From an uncultured Amylibacter sp. (GTDB lineage: Bacteria > Pseudomonadota > Alphaproteobacteria > Rhodobacterales > Rhodobacteraceae), in NCBI GenBank assembly GCA_938001995.1, contig CALLAV010000141.1:1-20499 (forward strand): a DNA stretch of 20,499 nucleotides, given 5' to 3'. A model generated the notes under the pieces. It was not told the DNA's origin and did no database searches. It saw only the letters and a program-made list of their open reading frames with translations. The stretch's first letter is position 1; every line of letters begins with the position of its first letter. Below, piece by piece: positions 7,635-15,078 of this stretch. Made by a program: the position numbers and the translations under genes.

Positions 7635-9314
7635 CTAATGCCCTTTTTGGTGATCCCACATGTCTGGTGTAGGAAGCGTTTCGAACGTGTGCTCTGGTGG
7701 AGGGGACGGCAAAGTCCATTCCAGCGTATCCGCACCTTCGCCCCAATAGTTCTCGTTGTTCTCTTCGATCTTTTTGCCCCACAGAAGGCAATAGAAGATG
7801 AGACCAATGAAGAACAGGAAGGACGCGAAGGACAAGAAGGCACCGTAAGAGGAGACTTCGTTCCAGAGCGAGAACTGTTCTGGGTAGTCGATGTAACGAC
7901 GTGGCATACCCTGACGACCCAAGAAGTGCTGTGGGAAGAAGGTAATGTTAGCGCCGATGAACATCATCCAGAAGTGCAGTTTACCTGCCCATTCGGGGTA
8001 ATGCTTGCCCGACATTTTGCCAAACCAGTAATACACGCCTGCAAAGATACAGAACACTGCACCCAGCGACATTACATAGTGGAAGTGTGCAACCACATAG
8101 TATGTGTCGTGATAGGCGCGGTCTACACCAGCCTGTGACAATACGATCCCTGTAACCCCACCAACGGTGAAGAGGAACAAGAAGCCAAACGCCCAGTACA
8201 TTGGTGTTTTCATCTCGATCGAGCCGCCCCACATGGTCGCGATCCATGAGAAGATTTTGATCCCAGTCGGAACCGCAATCACCATCGTGGCGAGCATGAA
8301 GTAGGACTGCTGTGTTAGCGACATACCAACAGTGTACATGTGGTGTGCCCAAACAACGAAGCCAAGCGCGCCAATGGCAACCATCGCATAGACCATCGGC
8401 AAGTAGCCAAAGATCGGTTTACGAGAGAAGGTCGCGATGACGTGGGACACGATGCCAAAGCCTGGAACGATGATCATGTATACTTCGGGGTGACCAAAGA
8501 ACCAAAGCAGGTGTTGGTACAACACTGGGTCGCCGCCGCCTGATGGGTCAAAGAAGGTCGTGCCAAAGTTACGGTCTGTCAGCAGCATGGTGATCGCACC
8601 GGCCAGAACTGGCAAGGACAAAAGGATCAGGAAGGCTGTGACGAAGATCGACCATGCGAACAGTGGTGCTTTGTGCAGGGTCATCCCCGGCGCACGCATG
8701 TTCAAGAAAGTGGTGATCATGTTGATCGCCCCAAGGATGGACGACGCACCAGAGACGTGTACCGCGAAGATGGCAAAGTCCATGGACATGCCTGCTTCTT
8801 TCACGGACAGCGGCGCATATAGCACCCAACCCACACCAGAGCCTGCTTGACCGTTACCACCTGGGGCAACAACGGACAGAATAGCCAGCGTGGAGCCTGC
8901 GACATACATCCAGTAGGACAAGTTGTTCATCCGCGGGAACGCCATGTCAGGCGCACCAATCATCAGAGGCATGAAGTAGTTACCAAAGCCACCAAACAGC
9001 GCAGGAATAACCACGAAGAACATCATCAAGATGCCGTGGCCTGTGATCATCACATTCCAAAGGTGACCGTTAGGCGTACAGTTCTCGACAGAAGAGGCAA
9101 GCAATGAAGCGCCTTCCATACACATGTATTGCACACCTGGGTCCATAAGCTCCAAGCGCATAAATACTGTGAAGCTAACGGAAATAAATCCAAGGAGGCC
9201 TGCTGTGAAAAGATATAGGATACCGATATCTTTGTGGTTGGTTGACATGAACCAACGCGTAAAAAAGCCCGGCCGAGCGTGGTCGTCGTGACCGTGGGTG
9301 GCTGCGTCTGCCAT
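7635..9314 (-). CDS. ctaD: Cytochrome c oxidase (aa3-type) subunit I
   Basis: 559 residues, normal length, twelve membrane helices. It is the catalytic inner-membrane subunit that reduces O2 to water with electrons from cytochrome c and pumps protons. All key residues are visible: heme a ligands His93 and His412, heme a3 ligand His410, CuB ligands His275, His324 and His325, crosslinked Tyr279, D-channel Asp123, Glu277, K-channel Lys353, and propionate-binding Arg472/473. The ATG at 9314 has AGGAG 8 nt upstream. A longer reading frame to 9503 adds an Arg-rich stretch unlike the family and is rejected. The genes for subunits II and III are not in this window. A hairpin sits in the leader and a strong terminator follows. 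Confidence 0.98.
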   Translation of the reverse strand: MADAATHGHDDHARPGFFTRWFMSTNHKDIGILYLFTAGLLGFISVSFTVFMRLELMDPGVQYMCMEGASLLASSVENCTPNGHLWNVMITGHGILMMFFVVIPALFGGFGNYFMPLMIGAPDMAFPRMNNLSYWMYVAGSTLAILSVVAPGGNGQAGSGVGWVLYAPLSVKEAGMSMDFAIFAVHVSGASSILGAINMITTFLNMRAPGMTLHKAPLFAWSIFVTAFLILLSLPVLAGAITMLLTDRNFGTTFFDPSGGGDPVLYQHLLWFFGHPEVYMIIVPGFGIVSHVIATFSRKPIFGYLPMVYAMVAIGALGFVVWAHHMYTVGMSLTQQSYFMLATMVIAVPTGIKIFSWIATMWGGSIEMKTPMYWAFGFLFLFTVGGVTGIVLSQAGVDRAYHDTYYVVAHFHYVMSLGAVFCIFAGVYYWFGKMSGKHYPEWAGKLHFWMMFIGANITFFPQHFLGRQGMPRRYIDYPEQFSLWNEVSSYGAFLSFASFLFFIGLIFYCLLWGKKIEENNENYWGEGADTLEWTLPSPPPEHTFETLPTPDMWDHQKGH

Positions 9315-9342
9315 TGTTATTCTCCTGACACGTCTTTTGACT

Positions 9343-9371
9343 CTGCGAATCTTTGTTGCCAAAGCTCGCAG
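9343..9371 (-). promoter_or_regulatory. Hairpin in the ctaD 5' leader
   Basis: Outer arms CTGCGA (9343-9348) and TCGCAG (9366-9371) and inner arms CTTTG (9351-9355) and CAAAG (9360-9364) form an 11-bp stem with a small internal loop and a TTGC tetraloop. It ends 28 nt before the ctaD start codon, close to the ribosome site, so it may affect mRNA stability or translation. Function is inferred. Confidence 0.5.
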
Positions 9372-9423
9372 TTTCCCACGACCTGCATACCTCAGTGGAC
9401 TGAATGCCTCAACCAGATAGCGG

Positions 9424-9477
9424 CGTATTTTTGGCAAACGGGAACATCTGTCGCAGGGTGCGGGAACCGTATTTTTG
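9424..9477. repeat. Pair of 10-nt direct repeats upstream of ctaD
   Basis: CGTATTTTTG occurs at 9424-9433 and 9468-9477, start to start 44 nt, about four helical turns. GGGAAC also occurs twice between them. The region is the promoter-side spacer between ctaD and the SH3 protein gene (298 nt). A regulator binding on one DNA face is possible. Confidence 0.4.
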
Positions 9478-9612
9478 ACTTTTGTGCTGGCCCAGACTGA
9501 CACCGAAATTCGTCAACAGACTTTGTTAATTTTTTGTTAGATTTCAAATGAATCGCTGTCATGGTGTTCAAAGCATACTCAAAGAAACGCGACACCCTTT
9601 TATTATAAGGAT

Positions 9613-10272
9613 ATGACCTTGAACCTTTTACCAACACAGCGTCACCGAGCCAGAGTGTTTCATACCCTCGTTTGCGCCCTAACGATGGCTATATTACCAA
9701 ACACGCTTTTGGCAGAATTTCGCGCTGGGTTTCCCCAATTGGCCAGCGTCATTGGTGTGGCCGCTGATGATGCTTTGAACGTGCGCGCTGAACCTCGGGG
9801 TAGCTCCGAAGATATCGGTGATCTTGCGCCAAATAGCATTGTGGAGGTTTTGGAACTCGACAAAAGCCGCAAGTGGGCGCGTATTTTGCACCAAGAAGGA
9901 AACGGTTGGGTGGCTGCGCGTTTTTTGCAAGAGCGCTCTTACCTCACGACCAATGCTGGTGTTCCGCTCGGGTTAATGTGTATCGGTAACGAACCTTTTT
10001 GGTCGCTTGCTTTGAACACGGATCAGTCTTTGACCTTTGAACAGGCAAACCTTGGCCGCCGCACGTTTCAAAGCACGTGGAACACAAGAAGCGCCAATAT
10101 GGGCGGGGCGGTCTATGGCATCGCAACTCAAGACGTACAGGCTATTTTGCGTCGCGCGGCGTGCAGTGATGGCATGTCGGACCGCACTTATGGCTGGTCC
10201 GTTGATGTTTTGACTGCTGGGAAAGAACAACCGACGCTGCTGTCAGGGTGCTGCTTTGCGGATTTAGAGTGA
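9613..10272 (+). CDS. Secreted SH3-domain protein with COG3650-like C-terminal domain
   Basis: 219 residues. A basic start and hydrophobic stretch (about 15-34, ending in NTLLA) form a Sec signal peptide, so the protein is probably periplasmic. Residues 48-107 are a bacterial SH3 domain (ALNVRAEPRGSS at 54-65, then GWVAARFL at 98-105). The C-terminal domain has CIGNEPFW (123-130) and ACSDGMSDRTYGW (183-195), the signature of COG3650-type envelope proteins, with several Cys that may form disulfides. The function is unknown; SH3 domains of this kind often bind cell-wall peptides. AAGGA ends one nt before the ATG at 9613, too close for ideal initiation, so a TTG at 9619 is a possible start. The stop is 3 nt from the lipB stop (convergent). 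Confidence 0.85.
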   Translation: MTLNLLPTQRHRARVFHTLVCALTMAILPNTLLAEFRAGFPQLASVIGVAADDALNVRAEPRGSSEDIGDLAPNSIVEVLELDKSRKWARILHQEGNGWVAARFLQERSYLTTNAGVPLGLMCIGNEPFWSLALNTDQSLTFEQANLGRRTFQSTWNTRSANMGGAVYGIATQDVQAILRRAACSDGMSDRTYGWSVDVLTAGKEQPTLLSGCCFADLE

Positions 10273-10275
10273 CTG

Positions 10276-10929
10276 TCAGCTTTGTTGGAATACGGTATCA
10301 AAGGTTTTGCGCAGCGCCACGTCGAGATCGGCCATCGTAACAGGAAGCCCTAGATCAACGAGTGACGTTACCCCGTGTTCGGCGATGCCGCAGGGCACAA
10401 TGCCGTCGTAATGGGTCAAATCGGGTTCTACGTTGATACAAATGCCATGAAAGCTGTGCCATTTGCGCAAACGAACGCCGATGGCTGCAATTTTATCTTC
10501 GCGTGGTGTGCCAAGCGCTGTGAGCGGTTTGTCGTCACGTACTACCCAAACGCCAACGCGGCCTGTGCGACGCTCTCCTTTGACGTTGAACTCGGCAAGC
10601 GTTTGGATGACCCATTCTTCAAGCGACCAGACGAATTTGCGCACATCGCGGGTGCGCGCGTTCAAATCGAGCATGGCATAGGCCACCCGCTGACCCGGAC
10701 CATGATAGGTGTATTGTCCGCCGCGTTTGGTTTCATAGACAGGAAAGCGATCAGGGTCGGTCAGGTCTTTGACATCCGAAGACGTGCCAGCCGTATACAG
10801 CGGTGGGTGTTCCAACAGCCAAATCTGCTCGCCCACTTGCCCCGCCACCATGGCGTTCACATGGGCTTCCATTTCGGCAATCGTTTGCGGGTAGGGGGCC
10901 AGCCCGTCCAATGTGATCCAGTCAACCAT
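10276..10929 (-). CDS. lipB: Octanoyl-[acyl-carrier-protein]:protein N-octanoyltransferase
   Basis: 217 residues, typical for LipB. It transfers octanoate from acyl carrier protein to lipoyl domains of 2-oxoacid dehydrogenases and the glycine cleavage H protein. Motifs in order: [14 protein letters not shown] (38-51), [20 protein letters not shown] (69-88), the catalytic Lys147 in [18 protein letters not shown], and the catalytic Cys180 in IVPCGI. I chose the ATG at 10929 because family members begin here (VDWITLDGL). An in-frame start at 10995 adds 22 residues without family support. The ribosome site is weak. The gene stands alone, convergent with the SH3 protein gene and divergent from tRNA-Leu. 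Confidence 0.96.
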   Translation of the reverse strand: MVDWITLDGLAPYPQTIAEMEAHVNAMVAGQVGEQIWLLEHPPLYTAGTSSDVKDLTDPDRFPVYETKRGGQYTYHGPGQRVAYAMLDLNARTRDVRKFVWSLEEWVIQTLAEFNVKGERRTGRVGVWVVRDDKPLTALGTPREDKIAAIGVRLRKWHSFHGICINVEPDLTHYDGIVPCGIAEHGVTSLVDLGLPVTMADLDVALRKTFDTVFQQS

Positions 10930-11025
10930 AGGCCTGATCTGACCTATCTTGGCAAAACTGTCAAACACCGCGTTTTTACCCTTCACAAGGGTCAAGCGCT
11001 TGGCTATACGGCGGCTACCTTACGT

Positions 11026-11112
11026 GCGGCCGTGGCGGAATTGGTAGACGCGCAGCGTTGAGGTCGCTGTTCCTTAACCGGAGTGGAAGTTCGAGTCTTC
11101 TCGGCCGCACCA
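11026..11112 (+). tRNA. tRNA-Leu (anticodon GAG)
   Basis: Class II tRNA of 87 nt including an encoded CCA (11110-11112). The acceptor stem GCGGCCG (11026-11032) pairs fully with CGGCCGC (11102-11108). The D-arm region contains TTGGTAGACGC. The anticodon stem CAGCG/CGCTG encloses the loop TTGAGGT, with GAG at 11060-11062. A long variable arm and a T-loop TTCGAGT follow. It decodes CUC and CUU. Confidence 0.97.
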
Positions 11113-11198
11113 AAAGGTCTTTCGTTAGATGGGCCACACTTTTTCAGGTTTGGTCAAACATCTGAACAATCCCCGTCTTTGATCCCTGACATTTCGCC

Positions 11199-12743
11199 CT
11201 AAAACGGAAATTCTTTTTGCTGAGCATCGCGCAGGCGGATAACGCCTTTGCCGTTGCGTTTGCGAAAGCTTTGATCGATGCCTGATTTGCGGCTGCCGTG
11301 TTTGTTTAAAACGGCTTTGGCGGGGTGGCGGTGGTCGTCGGATTTTCGGATTGCGTAAATTTTATCCGCCGCCGCTGTGCGCGCTGCTTTTTCGTTCACC
11401 ACGGGTTTGGGGTAGGCAGGGGCCAAATCGTGCAGACACTCTGGGCGGTGCAGCAGTTCAGGGTTCACATCGCGCAATTCTGGAATCCAACGTTTGATGA
11501 ATACGCCGTCGGGGTCTTGGTCGATGCTTTGTTTGATCGGGGAATAGATGCGGATCGAATTGATGCCTGTTACGCCAGATTGCATTTGATGCTGACAGTA
11601 ATGAATGCCGGGTTCGTAATCCACGAATTGACGGGCCAGAAACAAGGACGGCTCGCGCCAGTGTAACCATAAATGATAGCTGGCAAAGCTGACCAGCATG
11701 GCCCGCATACGAAAGTTGAGCCAGCCCGTCGCGTGAAGGGCGCGCATGGATGCGTCGATGATGGGATAGCCTGTGCGCCCCGCGCACCACGCATCGAATA
11801 AATCACGATCAAAGTCATCCTCGCGCAGGCCGTCATATCCTCGATGCATATTTTGAAATTCGATATCAGCTTCATCTTCCAGCTTTTGGATAAAGTGACA
11901 GTGCCAATGCAACCGCCCAACGAAAGCCCGCATGGCGCCGGGCCATTTGCCACGCTCGGTTTTCGGCATTTGACGCAGGCTCAACACGCGGGTCTGTGCG
12001 GTTTGATAGACCTCTTTCATTGAAAGCACGCCAAAAGATAGATACGGCGAAATCCGCGAGCAGCTTTCATAGGCCGTCACGGGGGAGGACATTTGTTTTT
12101 GATAATACTCCCCCCGCGCGTGCAGAAAGCTGTCCAATTCAGCAAGGCCCGCTGCACGGCCACCTGTTTGGCGGTCTGGGCAGGGATCAGCGGCAAGGCC
12201 CAGAAACTCTGCCGTTGGAATGTCATCGCTGCATACACTGACAGTTTGCAGGGCTGAAGGAACAGGACGCTGCGGCGTGCCCATCTGTTGGTCCCATTGA
12301 GCGGCCCAACCCGAGCGTGTGGGCATACGGCGGATTACCCCGAACTGGCGCGGTTCTTGCCAGCGCACGCCAAGATCTGCGCACAAACGGGCGACGGATT
12401 TGTCCCGATCATAGGTCCACATGTTCCAGGTTTCCTGGTGTGACCAAAGGGTCTTAAAGCCTGTTTCTGCCTGTAGGTTAGACAAAACCTGCGCGGCGTC
12501 GCCAATGCGCACCACAAGGTCATGTCCCATCTGCTTTAACGCGGCACGCAGGTCTGACAGGCATTCACACAAGAATGCGTATTGCCGTGCCGACATATCA
12601 GGCTCGGCCCATAATTCAGGCTCTATTATATAGAGTGGGAGCACAGGACCGCGCTGTGCTGCCTCGAACAAGGCGGCATTGTCGTGCAATCGTAGATCGC
12701 GTTTAAACCAGACAAGCTGTGTTTTAGGGCAGGGCTCTGACAT
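11199..12743 (-). CDS. Photolyase/cryptochrome-family flavoprotein, atypical FAD pocket
   Basis: 514 residues. The N-terminal antenna-type alpha/beta domain (about 8-170) starts with LVWFKRDLRLHDNAAL. The C-terminal FAD domain (about 220-480) has SRISPYLSFG, GYPIIDASMRALHATGW and DYEPGIHYCQHQMQSG, then GINSIRIYSP and the late RWIPEL. Classical photolyases repair cyclobutane dimers with light. Here the classical HNR (the Asn faces flavin N5) reads NFR, and the usual NWQW region reads HQMQ, so this is a diverged clade. It could be a photolyase of another class or a blue-light receptor. The C-terminal tail is basic and ends in QQKEFPF. It lies 44 nt behind aroQ and may be co-transcribed. The family is sure; repair activity is not. 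Confidence 0.85.
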   Translation of the reverse strand: MSEPCPKTQLVWFKRDLRLHDNAALFEAAQRGPVLPLYIIEPELWAEPDMSARQYAFLCECLSDLRAALKQMGHDLVVRIGDAAQVLSNLQAETGFKTLWSHQETWNMWTYDRDKSVARLCADLGVRWQEPRQFGVIRRMPTRSGWAAQWDQQMGTPQRPVPSALQTVSVCSDDIPTAEFLGLAADPCPDRQTGGRAAGLAELDSFLHARGEYYQKQMSSPVTAYESCSRISPYLSFGVLSMKEVYQTAQTRVLSLRQMPKTERGKWPGAMRAFVGRLHWHCHFIQKLEDEADIEFQNMHRGYDGLREDDFDRDLFDAWCAGRTGYPIIDASMRALHATGWLNFRMRAMLVSFASYHLWLHWREPSLFLARQFVDYEPGIHYCQHQMQSGVTGINSIRIYSPIKQSIDQDPDGVFIKRWIPELRDVNPELLHRPECLHDLAPAYPKPVVNEKAARTAAADKIYAIRKSDDHRHPAKAVLNKHGSRKSGIDQSFRKRNGKGVIRLRDAQQKEFPF

Positions 12744-12787
12744 CGCCTAAGGGTAGGGCGCAACGGATGGGGTTCAATCCACCAATT

Positions 12788-13228
12788 CTACTTTGCCAAC
12801 AGGCTGCCCATATGGCGCATACACAGCGCGTAACCTTCGACACCCATGCCAACAATCGACGCATCCGCACGTTTGGACACGTATGAATGGTGGCGAAACT
12901 CTTCGCGTTTGTGAACATTCGAGATGTGGATTTCCAAAACAGGCCCGTCAAACGTGTTCAGCGCATCAAGGATGGCAACGGATGTATGCGTGTATGCGGC
13001 CGGATTGATAATGATGCCAGCCGATGTTTCGCGGCAGGTGTGAATCATGTCCACCAGTTCGCCTTCGATATTGGATTGTTTCAGCTCGCACGTCAGGCCA
13101 AATTCCTGCGCCACGGCAGAACAGTCGGCTTGGACATCAGCCAATGTGGCATGGCCATAGATTTCTGGCTCTCGTTTGCCAAGAAGGTTGAGGTTCGGGC
13201 CGTTTAAGATCGTGATAAGCTGGGACAT
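12788..13228 (-). CDS. aroQ: 3-dehydroquinate dehydratase, type II
   Basis: 146 residues, the standard size of the dodecameric type II dehydroquinase of the shikimate pathway (3-dehydroquinate to 3-dehydroshikimate). The active-site signature [18 protein letters not shown] (8-25) holds Arg19 and the catalytic Tyr24. [10 protein letters not shown] (74-83) holds Asn75 and His81. [18 protein letters not shown] (99-116) holds His101 and Arg108-region substrate contacts. AAGGTCACC directly precedes the ATG. The photolyase-family gene follows after 44 nt. The upstream spacer contains several inverted repeats. Confidence 0.97.
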   Translation of the reverse strand: MSQLITILNGPNLNLLGKREPEIYGHATLADVQADCSAVAQEFGLTCELKQSNIEGELVDMIHTCRETSAGIIINPAAYTHTSVAILDALNTFDGPVLEIHISNVHKREEFRHHSYVSKRADASIVGMGVEGYALCMRHMGSLLAK

Positions 13229-13289
13229 GGTGACCTTTATCGTGTTTTGGCATGGATATCAGGGACACGGGGCAATTCAACAAATATTC

Positions 13290-13314
13290 ACAACACGGTC
13301 GTTTTGCGTGTTGT
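13290..13314. other. Inverted repeat upstream of aroQ
   Basis: ACAACACG (13290-13297) and CGTGTTGT (13307-13314) are perfect 8-bp arms with a 9-nt loop, 62 nt upstream of the aroQ start. On + a TTTGTT stretch follows, giving a weak terminator shape. It could be an aroQ leader hairpin or an operator. Confidence 0.4.
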
Positions 13315-13443
13315 TTTGTTGCATGCCTGTCTTTGGTTGTGTGCGGTGAAAATGAAGAATCGCTTACGTGATGTGGAATGATTAATAGTTTGTCCGCTTT
13401 ATGGCGTGGTTGAGTTGTTTGCCACATTTCCACCCATGGGGGA

Positions 13444-13469
13444 GCGGTGAATAAATTTCAATTCATCGC
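13444..13469. other. Inverted repeat beside the second CtrA-type box
   Basis: GCGGTGAAT (13444-13452) pairs with ATTCATCGC (13461-13469) over 9 bp with one G-T pair and an 8-nt loop. It lies 23 nt before the TTAA-N7-TTAA box. The function is unknown. Confidence 0.35.
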
Positions 13470-13492
13470 CCAAAAGGTAGGATTGTATAATA

Positions 13493-13507
13493 TTAACAAT
13501 TGGTTAA
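13493..13507. promoter_or_regulatory. CtrA-type box (TTAA-N7-TTAA)
   Basis: TTAA (13493-13496), a 7-nt spacer and TTAA (13504-13507). Each strand reads TTAAC at its first half-site; the terminal C of the strict consensus is absent from the second half. It is 160 nt before the small membrane ORF and 264 nt before the divergent aroQ. CtrA binding is inferred. Confidence 0.45.
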
Positions 13508-13552
13508 GGGGTGTCTTTTACAAGTATTTACCCCAAAGTGTCGACAAGTCAT

Positions 13553-13580
13553 AAACAAACTTGTTTCAAATTAGAAACAA
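13553..13580. promoter_or_regulatory. Overlapping operator-like dyads
   Basis: AAACAA (13553-13558), TTGTTTC (13561-13567) and GAAACAA (13574-13580) form two inverted repeats that share the central arm: AAACAA-N2-TTGTTT and TTGTTTC-N6-GAAACAA. They lie 87 nt upstream of the small ORF and beside the CtrA-type box, the typical position of a repressor or activator site. The owner is unknown. Confidence 0.4.
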
Positions 13581-13666
13581 AGTTTTGCCACAATTCGTCG
13601 TATAGAGAGATAGGAAAAGCAGACAGTTTGTAATGTCTCCTGTGTTTTAATTGAGTAAGTGAGTAA

Positions 13667-13765
13667 ATGAAAATGGTCGTCGCAAGTATCTTTGCATCAG
13701 GTATCGCAATCGGGTTTTTGGTCGGGTTCATCAGCTTCACGCTGATCTACGCCTTCCTCGCCTAA
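13667..13765 (+). CDS. Putative 32-residue single-span membrane peptide
   Basis: The ORF from the ATG at 13667 encodes MKMVVASIFASGIAIGFLVG and twelve further residues ending in YAFLA. It is one continuous hydrophobic helix with a single Lys near the N-terminus, as in small bacterial membrane proteins. A weak purine-rich GTGAG lies 5 nt upstream; a second in-frame ATG is at 13673. The strongest support is context: a dyad-rich upstream region, and an intrinsic terminator starting 25 nt after the stop, which implies a short dedicated transcript. Homologues and function are not recognised. The alternative is a small non-coding RNA using the same terminator. Confidence 0.5.
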   Translation: MKMVVASIFASGIAIGFLVGFISFTLIYAFLA

Positions 13766-13790
13766 CGCTGAACCGAGCAGTCAAAAAAAC

Positions 13791-13816
13791 AGCCGCATTT
13801 CGATGCGGCTTTTTTT
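13791..13816 (+). terminator. Intrinsic terminator with TTCG tetraloop
   Basis: AGCCGCAT (13791-13798), loop TTCG and ATGCGGCT (13803-13810) are followed by six T (13811-13816). An A-tract before the stem can extend the pairing. It ends the transcript that carries the 32-residue ORF. Confidence 0.9.
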
Positions 13817-13844
13817 GTGGGCAAGCGGTGGCGCAATTGAATGT

Positions 13845-13874
13845 AAAAAGCCTCGGACTTTGCAGACCGAGGCT
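13845..13874 (-). terminator. Intrinsic terminator of the Hint-domain gene
   Basis: AGCCTCGG (13849-13856) and CCGAGGCT (13867-13874) form an 8-bp stem with a 10-nt loop. On the minus strand a T-tract (13848-13845) follows. It begins 24 nt behind the Hint gene stop and lies back to back with the preceding terminator. Confidence 0.8.
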
Positions 13875-13897
13875 AAGCTAATTTTATTTAGGACGAC

Positions 13898-14779
13898 TTA
13901 GACCTCTACGAATCCTCGGGCGGCAGGGCCATAACTATCGGTGGCACTGGCAAGGGCAGGGAAGGCCTTGAACACGTCGGCTTTGTTTTCTGGGCTCAGC
14001 GTGTCGATGCCGTTTTCATCTGGCATAAAGCTTTCGGATGCGGCTGCTTCGCAATAGATAACCTCGTGTTGGTTGGTGACGATTTGGAAGAATTCGACCT
14101 CTCCGCCAATGGCGCGCAGGATGGTTTCGCCGTTCACCAGCTTTTGGGCAGGGATCAACACTTCTTTAACGCCATACAGCATCATTGCTTCGGCCCCTTT
14201 TACCACCATGCGGTGATCCGCGCTAACGATCAGGTCGCGGGCGTTTTTAATCGCGCCTTTGCGAAACAGGATCGGCGCATTTTCGTCCGTTACCGTCATT
14301 TTTTCGGATCCCACATAACGAACGGTCTGCATCCCGTGGTCCCGTGTAATCACACGGTCGCCCACTTGCAGGCGTTCAACCAAGACCTCGCCGCGGGCAG
14401 TCATTACATGTGTGCCGCGTGCAATGCCTAAGCGATTTTCAGCTTTTGCCGAATGTTCAGCAGGGGCTTTGATGTTTTTTGACAGCGCCGTTGGAACGTT
14501 CACACTGATGGTTTCGTATACACGACCCTCTGACAAAGGGCGTTCAGACACGAGAGCTGCATATATAACCGCATGATCCGTCGTAACATCTTGGCGTGCC
14601 GAGAAGGTTTCGTTTGTAAGGCGGTCGCGCAATTTCCAAGTGATCTGACTCACGGCTGTATTCTCCGTTGTTGCAGGGGCATCTGCGGATTGATGTGTGA
14701 AATGGGAAAACCCGCCAGGAATGATAGAAAAAGGCGTGGCGTTGGGGGAAACAGAATAGGTGTATTGTTCAACGGTCAT
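13898..14779 (-). CDS. Hint-domain (Hedgehog/intein, Hint_2-type) protein without the nucleophilic Cys
   Basis: 293 residues without signal peptide. The first 115 residues are an unrecognised, rather polar domain. Residues about 116-255 match Hint_2: GIARGTHVMTARGEVLVERL (118-137), VGDRVITRDHGMQTVRYVG (139-157), SADHRMVV (186-193) and the late HEVIYCEAAASESF (238-251). In active Hint domains the block opens with Cys (C-F-x-x-G-T); here that position is Gly118, so the classical thioester self-cleavage step should be impossible. Hint_2 proteins are common in Rhodobacteraceae, often attached to secreted or calcium-binding proteins. This one stands alone with its own terminator. The role is unknown: a structural or binding remnant, or an unusual activity. 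Confidence 0.85.
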   Translation of the reverse strand: MTVEQYTYSVSPNATPFSIIPGGFSHFTHQSADAPATTENTAVSQITWKLRDRLTNETFSARQDVTTDHAVIYAALVSERPLSEGRVYETISVNVPTALSKNIKAPAEHSAKAENRLGIARGTHVMTARGEVLVERLQVGDRVITRDHGMQTVRYVGSEKMTVTDENAPILFRKGAIKNARDLIVSADHRMVVKGAEAMMLYGVKEVLIPAQKLVNGETILRAIGGEVEFFQIVTNQHEVIYCEAAASESFMPDENGIDTLSPENKADVFKAFPALASATDSYGPAARGFVEV

Positions 14780-14801
14780 GGTTCACTCATTACTCTGTGG
14801 G

Positions 14802-14839
14802 TGTTGGTTTGAAGGGGTTTATTACTGTTTCAACCAACA
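14802..14839. other. Imperfect hairpin in the leader of the Hint gene
   Basis: TGTTGGTT (14802-14809) plus GAA (14811-14813) pair with TTC (14829-14831) plus AACCAACA (14832-14839), an 11-bp stem with one bulged T and a loop of about 15 nt. It starts 23 nt upstream of the Hint start codon. On the opposite strand it lies ahead of the ABC operon. Confidence 0.4.
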
Positions 14840-14884
14840 ACATTTCGTTGATAAAATGAGTGCGGTTCAAATGAGGCGCAAATG

Positions 14885-14907
14885 GGGCAGCAATCTGCCC
14901 GTTTTTT
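14885..14907 (+). terminator. Small intrinsic terminator or attenuator ahead of the ABC operon
   Basis: GGGCAG (14885-14890), loop CAAT and CTGCCC (14895-14900) are followed by G and six T. No gene on + precedes it after 13816, so it would end a short transcript starting in or near the 5' end of the Hint gene, or act in a long leader of the importer operon. The stem is only 6 bp. Confidence 0.5.
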
Positions 14908-15078
14908 GATTTTTTGCGGATTAGATGAAAAAACGAGGATTTTTGAGTGAATTTGAAGTAATCAGAAGGTCCAAAATATGTTCAAAATCCGAGCAATGTC
15001 TTAATTTATATGTGAAAAGACGCTTTTGGCTGTTGCAATCCGCGTTTGCCTTCGCTTACGTTCGAGTTGGAAAAATGA

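Noticed and set aside
9315..9503. N-terminal extension of ctaD by 63 residues
   Set aside because: The extension is Arg-rich, unlike any subunit I N-terminus, and the ATG at 9314 has a proper AGGAG site.
10375..11061. A 228-codon + strand reading frame across lipB
   Set aside because: It is antisense to lipB, whose catalytic residues are all present, and it runs into the tRNA-Leu gene.
13549..13740. A 63-codon minus strand reading frame opposite the small peptide gene
   Set aside because: Its composition is unremarkable, it has no ribosome site, and it would not make sense of the + strand terminator at 13791-13816.
14783..14860. CACTCATT and AATGAGTG as a long-range inverted repeat around the Hint leader
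   Set aside because: The 8-nt arms are about 60-70 nt apart with other structures between them; this is likely chance.
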